A stretch of DNA of 64,000 bases from Halocafeteria seosinensis (Eukaryota; Sar; Bigyra; Bicosoecida): positions 35,135 to 99,134 of the forward strand of contig LVLI01000255.1 in NCBI GenBank assembly GCA_001687465.1. The letters run 5' to 3'. The notes below the pieces were generated by a model. The model worked only from the letters and a program-made list of their open reading frames with translations. It was not told the origin of the DNA and made no database searches. Of this stretch, positions 22,791-32,300 are shown piece after piece (position 1 is the first letter of the stretch; every line of letters begins with the position of its first letter). Made by a program: the position numbers and the translations under genes.

Positions 22791-24668
22791 TCAGCGTCCT
22801 GATAATCCTACAGCGAGGAATCCTCTTTCGATACGGGTATGTTGTAATCCCAGTTTACTTTTTACGCCGGATGAAAGTGTCATTGTGGTCCTTCTACCCT
22901 TATTTGATCTGGTCAAAACGCGTGACGCAGGAGTCCAAGCATGTGGATCTTCGGTGTATCGTTCGGGGAGACGCTGGATAATGGTATCAACCGGTTCCGG
23001 GTATGCTTCTGTGGATAGTTCTCGGTTGTGTACACAGAGTAGATCAAACTTTGCTGGTGGATAGAATGACTGCTGAGACCGCAAAAATAGTTGCGAGATG
23101 TCTCCACTATTTGGTTGGCTTTCCTGTGGCTTGATATTCAAGTTCCATAGGCGTTTTTTGTTCTCTCTTTTGTCCTCGCCCCAATTATTTGAAAATGAGA
23201 ATTTCTTTGCTGCACATAGCTCGGTGGTGTGGTCATGAAGGTTAATTCTAATTGAAGACCACATTGCTTGCGACACCTTATATCTCATTGCGACAGATGT
23301 TTGCATCAATTCTGACAACTGTCCAAACGTGATACTCTTCGGATCATTGAAAGGAATTTTCAGACTATTGCTAATTGCGAGCGTGTAGCGGGAAAGGATG
23401 CTGGAATACAAGGCTGAATTAACTGAGACCGGTTTGGTTCTGGGATCCGATCCTTGGATTCGTACCGAGGCTTCAAACTGGTGCGGTGGATGCTTCTCTT
23501 GAGTTTTTTCACCTCTTGCCGCTTGGGATGAAATTTTGTCTCGCCGAGTGCGTCGCTCCCTCGCTATGGCACCAACACTGAGTTGCCAGGAACCTGAACT
23601 CTGCTCTAGAGGAAAAATGCTTGCTAGTGAAGCAACTTCCCCAGAGTTGACGCCTTCGTGGTTCGCAATATACACATGCTTCACCCACTGGTAGACTTGA
23701 AAAATACCACCTGTTGGTTGTAAGGCGTTTTTGTCGACAGCTACTCCTCCTTCGGAGATTCTGCAGTTGCTCACGGGTTGCTGTACGGTGCCGTTTAAAC
23801 CGTAAAGACATTGAATCTTAAAGCGGTCCGTGGTGATGGGTGCAAGTGCAGTAGGGTATCCAGCACAGTGATGGTTAAATTTGAATGTAAGTCGTTGGGC
23901 ATGTAGACCAGCAGAAAAGTTCCAAACTGCAGATTTTTGCCAGGATCCAAGTTTCATGGGCAACTTTCGCGGATGCACTTTAAGTGTCCAATCAACACTT
24001 GCACTGTTCAACATAGATTCTAGTCCATTTCCCGTTCCCATGGGAAACGCTACATGCCCCACTCGGAGATGCCCTCCGTAGAGGCTATTCGGACTTCCAA
24101 ATTGATGGTTGAAAGTGATCATTGGCTTGAGAGGTCTCCCCTGTTGTTGTTGCATTTGCGCCGTGCAAGCAATACTCGGCCAGGGCGACGTACCTTCCTT
24201 CTCATCGTACGTGTGTTTTTCTCTTCCTGCATCGTCCAATGCCTCTACAGAAACAGAGCTGGAGTAGGATCCCTCCTCAGTATCTCCGCCTTCGGTATCA
24301 ACAGGTCGTTCGCTTGTGAATTGTTGTGCTCGTCGTCGTCCGAATGCCTTGGCATGTTTCCTACCACGAGTCGTTGGAGTGGACTTCTTCCATGTGTGTG
24401 AATGCGACACGGAGCTCGCTCTACTCCATTCCCCGTAGTTGCATAAAGCGCCGATGTCAGCATTGACCATGGCTCTCGAGTGCGCATTCCATTGCCCGCG
24501 ACGACTGGGCTCGTATGCTTGCTGTTGCTGCTGCAGCACACCGCAGAAGGTCACCGAGACTCTGGATTCCTTGTCCTGTTGCCGAGACGCAGGGATTTGC
24601 GCGCTCGCGAGCAGCTGGGAAGCATTGGATCCAATGGGAGCATTAGAGAGCATACGGGCCGCCCCCAT
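22791..24668 (-). CDS. Unrecognised 625-aa protein
   Basis: A single open frame from an ATG at 24668 (MGAARMLSN). The first 180 residues are low complexity (Gln runs, Ser/Thr/Arg/Glu-rich). From about 185 to 360 and again from 390 to 540 the sequence alternates polar and hydrophobic residues and is rich in Gly, Asn and aromatics, suggesting beta structure. Examples are the stretches around YGGHLRVGHVAF and AGLHAQRLTFKFNHH. No TM helix or known motif is visible. An outer-membrane barrel of an organelle is one possible reading of such a pattern, but I would not annotate it as such. It converges on the preceding large gene. Confidence 0.55.
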   Translation of the reverse strand: MGAARMLSNAPIGSNASQLLASAQIPASRQQDKESRVSVTFCGVLQQQQQAYEPSRRGQWNAHSRAMVNADIGALCNYGEWSRASSVSHSHTWKKSTPTTRGRKHAKAFGRRRAQQFTSERPVDTEGGDTEEGSYSSSVSVEALDDAGREKHTYDEKEGTSPWPSIACTAQMQQQQGRPLKPMITFNHQFGSPNSLYGGHLRVGHVAFPMGTGNGLESMLNSASVDWTLKVHPRKLPMKLGSWQKSAVWNFSAGLHAQRLTFKFNHHCAGYPTALAPITTDRFKIQCLYGLNGTVQQPVSNCRISEGGVAVDKNALQPTGGIFQVYQWVKHVYIANHEGVNSGEVASLASIFPLEQSSGSWQLSVGAIARERRTRRDKISSQAARGEKTQEKHPPHQFEASVRIQGSDPRTKPVSVNSALYSSILSRYTLAISNSLKIPFNDPKSITFGQLSELMQTSVAMRYKVSQAMWSSIRINLHDHTTELCAAKKFSFSNNWGEDKRENKKRLWNLNIKPQESQPNSGDISQLFLRSQQSFYPPAKFDLLCVHNRELSTEAYPEPVDTIIQRLPERYTEDPHAWTPASRVLTRSNKGRRTTMTLSSGVKSKLGLQHTRIERGFLAVGLSGR

Positions 24669-25931
24669 TTTGTATGTTGCTTTGCAAGCCGATGAATTCC
24701 TCGTGCTTGTGCTTGTGGCAGCAGGTAGGTATTACGTGGTACGTGCGAATGACAGGAATTCACACCGTCAAATACACAATGATTGTATCATTCTATTCAA
24801 CCCTCCATGGACTTGGGCTGGAACCACATGCGTGCTAGGGTAGACCAATCCGAAGGTATCTGCTGTATCTTATCAGGATGAAGTTCACAGCATTCACACT
24901 CTCGCTTGCGCCATGGCCCATCGGGGATGGATACTGCACTTCATCGTCGTAGTCCCTAGGAGAGCATGCTCTCCTCGATACCTCAGCACTCATTTCATTG
25001 AAATATGCTGTACACAGCACACACAGAAATTCGACCACAGTACAAGCTGCAGAGGCAAGTACCGCTAGTGGAGCGGAGACTCGTGGTTGTATCCATGGCG
25101 GCAAAGTTTCCGAGGACAACCATTAAACAGGAATGATTGCTACAGGTCCGATGGTCGGATGGTGCTGGTTGTCCTGTCCTTCTTCTTGTTTCTTCACCGC
25201 TTCAACTTCCGTGGTCATCGTCATGACGACGTCATCGTGCTCGTGAAGTTCAGTTGTTGCTTGTCGAGTTTACCAGATTGTAAATCATTTGGATTGTTGC
25301 TTAAACTTGCCACCAAGTACTTGCGTGTTTTGCGCTGAAAACAAACGTAAATTAAATTCCGTATCCTAAGGAGTAAAGAAAGAAGGGATACAGCACCACA
25401 TATCTGTGTAACCTGCTTCGTGTTTTATTGTCGCGTCTGTCTGTGAAACCAAACGCTAATATGTCTCACTTCGGAACAAGACATCCAATGATGGATGATT
25501 TCGAGCACATGAGGTACGTTTCGATGCTCTCTAAGAGCAAGTGCCAATGCATACCGTGTCTATTGATCAACGCGGATGAAATACGGTGCCGCATATGGTA
25601 GCGGAGGTGGATACGAAACCGTATTACGGAAGTTGAAGGAAGAGAACAATAGCAAAGAAGGATGGAAGTTTCGAACCGAACGTGGTATTCACGGTATTTC
25701 AATGGTATGACATCATTTGGTCTTTGGCAAGGGATATGAACAGAATTTGGTGTAGGACAGAGTCATTCACTACTGTATAAAAGATATGCTTGCGGCGCCT
25801 CGTGGAGAGTTGTGTGACGTCACTCTAGGCTTTTATTGGAACATTCGAGAAAGATTGAATGACTTCTAGTATTTTACATGAGAGAACCGATTTATGCTTC
25901 TAGAGAAAGAAATGCAAAGTTTAACTTGAGA
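24669..25931. other. Intergenic region
   Basis: 1.26 kb between divergent starts (24668 minus, 25932 plus). A minus-strand open frame at 24835-25119 contains a hydrophobic stretch but has no upstream ATG, and I do not call it a gene. The right end holds the HSP20 promoter, with a TATA-like TATAAAAG at 25776-25783 and the CRE and HSE sites listed separately. Confidence 0.4.
25815..25851 (+). promoter_or_regulatory. CRE palindrome and three-unit heat-shock element of HSP20
   Basis: TGACGTCA at 25815-25822 is a perfect CRE/ATF palindrome. Seventeen bases further, 25839-25851 reads GAACATTCGAGAA: three perfectly spaced inverted HSF half-sites (GAA at 25839, TTC at 25844, GAA at 25849). It lies 81 nt upstream of the HSP20 ATG, so heat control by HSF is very likely. 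A bZIP input through the CRE is inferred. Confidence 0.75.
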
Positions 25932-26627
25932 ATGTCATCGACGTGCAGACGATCTATGGATCGGATGATGGATAGCTTCTTCGGTGGAAGATTCGTAAGT
26001 GCAACAAGACCGTTGCCATCGACAGTATGTGCGGAAAACTGGGAAATATACTGTGCCGTTACAGTGGGATCCATTCAATACAATGGCTGACATCGACCAA
26101 CCTGGGAATCTCCTCGGAGACCAGGCTCAGGCTCCGTCTGGCGCTGGAGAGTCTCAAGCCGTCCAACGACGCGAAGGGGGAAGTGAACAACTCGGTTTCC
26201 CCAACTCCCGATTCCCTTTCCTTAATTCTATGGCTCTTGACGTCAGAGAAAAGGACAAAAGCTATGTTTTGACAGCAGATGTTCCTGGTGTTCCGAAGGA
26301 GAATGTCAAAGTGGAAGTGGAGGGAGATACATTGACCATTTCTGCCGACCGGAAGGAGGAAAAGGAAGACAAGGGCGAAAAGTACCGCCGCATCGTACGT
26401 ATGAGTCTCCGGATGCAATTACTCAATGTGATTATTTAACCTGCATATGCTGCTTTGCGAGGAAACTGCAGGAACGGCGATCTGGATCCATGAAGCGGTC
26501 AATGAAGCTTCCACAAAACGCCGACAAAGAGAAGATCAAGGCGAGCTGCGACAATGGTGTTCTTACCGTTGATATTGCCAAGCTTCCTGAGGCCAAATCT
26601 GAGAGCAAGAAGATTGATGTCAAGTAA
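25932..26627 (+). CDS. Small heat-shock protein (HSP20)
   Basis: Three exons, 25932-25994, 26065-26394 and 26472-26627, all joined at phase 0, give 182 aa. The in-frame ATG at 25878 would add 18 residues. Exon 1 supplies MSSTCRRSMDRMMDSFF and exon 2 starts with WDPFNTMAD, the N-terminal arm motif of cytosolic class-I-like small HSPs. The alpha-crystallin domain runs from about MALDVREKDKSYVLTADVPG to NGVLTVDIAKLP, which carries the conserved GVL motif. The short tail ends SKKIDVK. The protein should act as an ATP-independent holdase oligomer in the cytosol, induced by heat through the HSE just upstream. The partial gene at 1-168 is a paralogue with the first intron at the same place. Confidence 0.92.
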
Positions 26628-26748
26628 TCCTCTCAAGTCCCGAGGATGTTCGTGCAGTGCTATGAGAACTTTAGCCATTCTTCGATTCTTCTTCTTGAAT
26701 TGACATAACTTACGATAATATGACCTGTATTTGCTTCCGCGTGTTCGT

Positions 26749-27348
26749 CTACTGTGGCGGGTTTCCATAGCCTACAACCAGCAGCAGTGGGTAACTAGTA
26801 GGGGAGAGATGAATCCTGTATCTGTGTTTCTTTCTTTGTGATACGTATATATATTGTACACGACTGTGCTTCACCGCCTGTGTCCCGGTTGGTTGGTTCT
26901 TTGATGGGACCAACAGCCTTACGAACGATTGCTTACCCTCTGTTCCTCCTTTACCCTTTTTCCGAATGGGTTGAGTTGGTCTAAACATCATCTTGTTACT
27001 TGTGAGCTCCTCCGAACTAAGCGGCGAGGGCGTAGATGTTACAGTCGCCGTCGGACGATTTTTTTGAGGCAGTGCGGGAAGAGAATAGCTCCTATCCTCT
27101 TTAGGATGCGAAAGTAAATCTAAACTCTTGTCACTCCTCATGTCTCTCAGCTCTGCAGACTGCAGAGGGTTGACTCCACCAGCAACGCTTTCTTCGATGC
27201 TTGGTCTATTCTCTCTCTGAGAGACACGCTTCTTCCGGTTGAAGCAGTTTGTACAACCGTCTACACTGGTGCCTAAAGCAAATCGTTGGAATTCCTTGTC
27301 TTGCTGTATTTGTGTTTCAGGTTTCGTTCTTTCCTTTTCGACACGCAA
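26749..27348 (-). CDS. Uncertain open frame, possibly an internal exon
   Basis: An open frame of 199 codons whose first ATG is at 27141. The encoded peptide is Ser/Pro/Arg/Lys-rich with no family features. A splice acceptor (AAATACAG, near 27304) and a donor (GTAAGG, near 26922) lie in frame, so it could be an internal exon of a gene I cannot reconstruct. It may equally be chance. Confidence 0.2.
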   Translation of the reverse strand: MRVEKERTKPETQIQQDKEFQRFALGTSVDGCTNCFNRKKRVSQRENRPSIEESVAGGVNPLQSAELRDMRSDKSLDLLSHPKEDRSYSLPALPQKNRPTATVTSTPSPLSSEELTSNKMMFRPTQPIRKKGKGGTEGKQSFVRLLVPSKNQPTGTQAVKHSRVQYIYVSQRKKHRYRIHLSPTSYPLLLVVGYGNPPQ

Positions 27349-27876
27349 ATTCCATGAACCAGTTCTTTACGCGGTGGCTCCAATATCCAAGTCAATTTAG
27401 AACATTGTCGCTTAGAGCTCGTATCGCTCTCTTAGACAAACTATCAATACGACCATAATTCAAACACTGCATTATCAATGGTCAATACGAACAGCGATGT
27501 GATCCCGACAGCTTCGGGGAAGACGCGATCAAGTTCCTCAAGAGAATTGTCAGAAAAACACGGGGCTCCCGCTGGGAACAAGGGAGATGCGGAACTTTTG
27601 ATGCGCCACAACGTAAAGCTGTAGGAGCGGATCCCGGTAGGGTTTACCCCTTACACAGGGAAAACCGAAATCTAATGAACATATGTGATCCCCGTTTCTT
27701 CGTTGATTGCGTTGGGTTTGTTTAAACAAGCTCTTGTAGTTGCTATGACGCTTGGACCTGTGGAACGACATTCTTGGAGATACACTCGACAGCCACAGCG
27801 GAGCAGATATATGTTCCTACATTCTGTCGGAGAAATACTTCGTCTACTGAACATTTAAAAACTACGTATAATAGAC

Positions 27877-28217
27877 GATTGGGGCATGCCTTATACAACT
27901 CCTACTCCGTTTCCAGGACGCTTTTGTCGCTGAAGCGGACTGTAGCGACACTACTTGTATTGGAAATTCTCTAAGCTCAAGGAAATATTTTCATACTTGC
28001 TTACATCTATCGTCGACGTCATACATGATCCACCAATCATCACTGAACTACATATATTGATTGATTGGGCATGTCTCATGCAACTCTTGCGCGATCTCTA
28101 GGACTGAAGCGGACTGGATTGTACTGGAGATTCCCTAAGGTCAAGGAAGCATTTCATGCATGTATATCCATTGTCGGCATGACATATCGTCTGCTAATCC
28201 TCACTACTCTACATACA
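27877..28217. repeat. Diverged tandem duplication, about 155-180 bp per unit
   Basis: Unit A (27877-28057) and unit B (28063-28217) share, in the same order, GATTGGG-CATG, TGAAGCGGACTG, TTGTA-TGGA-ATTC-CTAAG, TCAAGGAA-ATTT and a TACATA end. Unit B lacks about 25 bp present in A. Neither has a good open frame. Possibly a duplicated remnant of a repeat element; origin unknown. Confidence 0.65.
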
Positions 28218-29079
28218 AATCATACACGGGGGCACTACAAATAGGTATTCAGCCCTCTCCTTCCCTCCCCGACTCGCGTGGCATAAAACACAAAATGAGA
28301 CCCCGGTTTACCTCTTTCGCTGACTTTCCTTTTCTGTAGTTTTCTTCTGACTGCAATGACTTCCACTCCATTTGTCTGAATTTGAATCTCAGATGCATTG
28401 AAATCAAGAGAAAAAACAAAGAGTCTCGTTGTAGTAGACATACAACGTAGTGTGTCTGCAAATAAAAACATTAACTATGATACTTTGTACTGAGGTATAT
28501 GCTAATTGAGATTTAAAGTTAGTGTGGCTTTGTATCTATTCGTGCTGTATTGGAATACAGTTAGAATTGATTTCATCACGGGCATATTTGTGAAGCAGCC
28601 TGTTCAAGCAGGGTTCCATGGACCACGGTCCTCGGTCCACGGCGGATGCATGGGATGATCCACGATGTACGGAGGCAGCTAGTCAAGCAGTGGGAACGGT
28701 GTCGCATACCCTGTACCGGTAGTTGTGTTTCCGTTTTTGTTCTTCATACTCATATATATTGTACACCAACATGTCCCGTTGCATATGTCCCAGACTGACT
28801 CACAGTGGTAGGTACACTTGGTTGGTTGGCTCCTTGATGCGACCTGCAGCACAGCACGTGCTTGCGACCGTTGTTTCTGGCCGCGGCAGGGTCAACCTCA
28901 GCCATTGCCCCCTTCCGTGCGCCTTCGCTAGTAGGCTAGGAAAACAGTGGATTTGATTATCATCATCTATGTGTATTCATACAAATACTGTGGGCTGTGT
29001 TTACGACTGTCCTGGGAAGTGGGCTGCCCCACAATCTGCTGCGTGTTATATGCCGACAAGAAGTAGCAAGCAGTGGGAC

Positions 29080-29117
29080 AGAGACAGAGACAGAGAGAGG
29101 AGAGAGATAGAGAGAGT
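29080..29117. repeat. GA-rich microsatellite
   Basis: Imperfect (ACAGAG)n/(GA)n run about 260 bp before the cyclase start. Similar CT/GA tracts lie at 35575-35587 (before the makorin gene) and 41977-42001 (before the PAS-receiver gene). Confidence 0.8.
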
Positions 29118-29377
29118 TCATCAAAGCACTGGTTTTCACCGCCAAAGTTCAGACAACACGGCGTATATCACATCTGTCTGTCTGTCGGTTTGAATTTCCA
29201 GGTAAGACGTCGCTTCTTCTTGGAGTGGCAGTTTAATTAAAACTACCGTACGGTGGCAGGCTAGTAGTGAGTGCCGCTTAATTGTTGGTGCAGAGTACAT
29301 AGGTTACCTTTGTACAGACCAGTACCGATTGATACATTTCGAGTCGGGGACACAGAGGGAAAGAACAAAAATAAGAT

Positions 29378-32300
29378 ATGGAAGGAACCAGTTCAGGAGG
29401 ACGTCTGGAGGACTTCCTTCCTGAGTTGATCGTGAGGTACATTAAGGGATGTGAATCCCGCGGACGGAGTCCTCATCGTGCCCCCTTTAGCCATGATTTG
29501 CAAGTGGTGGCCATGTTTGTGGATATTAGTGGCTTCACCAAACTTTCGGAAACACTAGCTCGGGGAGGCGGACTTGGGGTACGTGTATCTTATCGTCTAT
29601 TCTAACCGCCAAGGCCAATGAATTGTGCCATTCTGTTGCAGGCGGAAAGACTAGCGTTTTACTTGAACCGATACTTTGAACAGCTAGCACGAATTGTAAC
29701 AAAGAACTCTGGGGATGTGTTCAAGTTCGCCGGTGACGCTCTGCTGGCGATTTGGTGGCAATCTGAAAGCAACGCTGCACGTGGTGGACGCAAAAGTAGC
29801 TTGGGAAGCGCATTTGATGATGATAACGAAGATGATCAGCTTTTTGAGTTTAGCGATGACGATGAAGACGAAAATGGTAGAGAAGCAGAGGAGAGAGCTG
29901 GGGTGAAGCGGCGAGAAGCTAAGGAACGAGACTTAACGTTGCCGTGTCGTCGGGCTATTTCAGCCGCTACGGCGATACAGTCGGAGCTAGATAGTGCAAA
30001 CCTTGCAGAGGGTATTACATTTAGTGTGAAGTTAGGCCTGGGTGTTGGTCGCATGTCACTACTGTTCACTGGAGGTGTTTTTGGGCGTGCTGAGTATCTG
30101 GCGAATGGGCCTGCCCTGAAGCAAGCGTTTCTGTGCGAGGAGGATTGTGAACCAGGACAGCTCATTATATCGAAGGAGGTACTGAGCTGGGTGGAACCCC
30201 TGGAAATATATGAGATTTTGAAACTTCCTAGCGGAAACGCACGCATCGACTTGACCAAGGACGTTGACGGTCCACGCTCTAGCATTGTACAAGGAGCGCC
30301 CGACGCAAGACGAAAGAGCTTGGTGACGAAAATGGGCCCTAAGAAACGATCCTCAAGGGTGCTGCCAAAGGAAACCATTGCCACAAATAATTCACCAGGA
30401 CGCCGCGTTCCTCGTCTCAGAGCTCGAAATCTTCGAAGAACAATGGTGTTGGCTCCAAAGATGCTCGGTACCTTTGTTCCAGCAGCTATTGTGCCTCATA
30501 TTAATTCGTTTACCACGCCCTGGGCGAGCGAGCTGCGAACGCTCAGCGTACTCTTCGTTAGCCTTGGTATACTACCGGAAAAGGTGCACGAGTCTACTGA
30601 CGAAGCAGTTCAAGAAATGCACGCTGCTGTGCGGGTCGTTCAATCTGCGATATACACTTTTGAGGGTTCACTGAACAAGTTTAGTGTGGACGATAAAGGA
30701 TCAACCGTTTTGGCCTGTTTCGGACTGCCTCCACTGGCACATGAGAATGACCCAGAGAGAGCGGTCTTAGCCGGTTTGCGCATCTCAACAGACCTCAGAT
30801 CCCTTGGGCTGTTCGCCTCTGTTGGCATCACAACAGGGGTAGTGTTTGTGGGTCCTCTTGGTGCAGGAAATCGCCGGGAGTACAGTGTCATAGGGGACAC
30901 TGTCAACACCAGCGCACGATTGATGCAAATGGCGCCGAAGTGTCTTCAGGCCATGCGGATGAAATATGGGAAAACAGATACGGTCGAAGAAGGCGAGAGT
31001 GATATTGGCTTCCAGGAGGCAGTTATTGTGGATACTACTACTAAAGAAAGTGCGGAAAGTAATCCTTCAATCTTGTGGCGTCGTCCGAACCCTGTACAAT
31101 TGAAAGGGAAAGCCGCAAAAACCCAGGTTTGGCAGCCGACCATAGTTAAGCAGCCGCGGGTATTAAGGCCTGTGTTATGGGAAAACGATGGCGGCACAGA
31201 GTCCCTCGTTCTGGAAGCGTTTTTTGGACTTGAAACAGATATATCTGAGCAAATACTGCTTCTTCGGAGAACGGCTGCGGTGGCGTCCAATGGACGCATT
31301 GTGAATGATTCGCGTTATTGCAACGGTTCTGCTGAAACTGAGGAAGCTGCGTATCGCGGTAGTCAAAATGGCAACACGCTGTTTGTTCTTGGTGACGCAG
31401 GAGTTGGAAAAACTCGTCTTCTTCGATGTATCATTGAGAAACTCAAGAGCTATCATGACGTGAAGCTTTGCTGTCCACACTGTTGTGTGAGTGAAATTCT
31501 CAAGCCTGGTCGAGGACTTTCAGGAGAGCCAGCCGTCGATTTTAATGCTGTGAAGGATGTTATAGACAATATTACGCTAGACCCCTCTCTCTTTGATGAA
31601 GATCTAAATCTTAAACAGGTGGTTGGGTCGCTGTGGTCGAAAGGCGATTCTGACCGTAAGCATGTTTTGCGTGTGTTACGGAATCTTGAGTGTTGTGAGT
31701 TCTCATTTTCTCACGATTCGGACAGTGCCGTCGAGGTACCTCCAAGTTCCTGGTGGAAAGTAAACTGTTCCATGAGTTATCCTCAGCAGATACTGGACAC
31801 TTTGCATGAACTAGCGGTGGATCATGAACCTCAGGCTTCTGACATTTCAGAAGTATTGCTCTGTCCGGATTTGTTTCCGTCCTGCGAACAGGTTGGTCCC
31901 AATCATCTGCGGCTCGTTTACGTCTTAAGCATGTCGTTCCCAGCAGATCCAAGGGCCTTCGTCGCTCGACAAATTCTGGACCAGCTGTTTCAAATTCTTA
32001 TGGCGAAATTAGCACCAAAATCTATTGCACTGGCGTTTGCATCCCTGGTCAAAACTATATTTGAAGAGGATCTGTTCGTCGACACAGACTCCCCCCGGTT
32101 TACTTCGTTTGAGAAGCTCCAAGCTGAAGCTCAAGTGCTAATTCAAATGGTTACCCTACATGCATTAGTGGCTCCATTGGCTATATTTGTTGACAAAGCC
32201 TATATGGCTGCGAAGACTGACTGGGCTCTCTTGGAAGCCTTGTGTGTTACCTTGAGTGACACACCGTCTTTACCGTGTCATGTCGTAATTGCCACTCGAC

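Larger units (their letters stand above)
26628..29377. other. Long, mostly non-coding region
   Basis: 2.75 kb between HSP20 and the cyclase gene. It contains the uncertain frame at 26749-27348, the diverged tandem duplication at 27877-28217 and GA-rich DNA at 29080-29117. The last 200 bp before 29378 should be the cyclase promoter and 5' UTR. No tRNA-like B-box was noticed. Confidence 0.35.

Noticed and set aside
24835-25119. Minus-strand frame with a hydrophobic stretch, perhaps a small secreted protein
   Set aside because: No ATG upstream of the hydrophobic part in frame, and no splice junction that would supply one convincingly.
28600-28660. Short GGTTCCATGG / GGTCCACGG inverted motifs suggesting a tRNA or hairpin
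   Set aside because: No cloverleaf with matching acceptor and anticodon stems could be made; too short to call.
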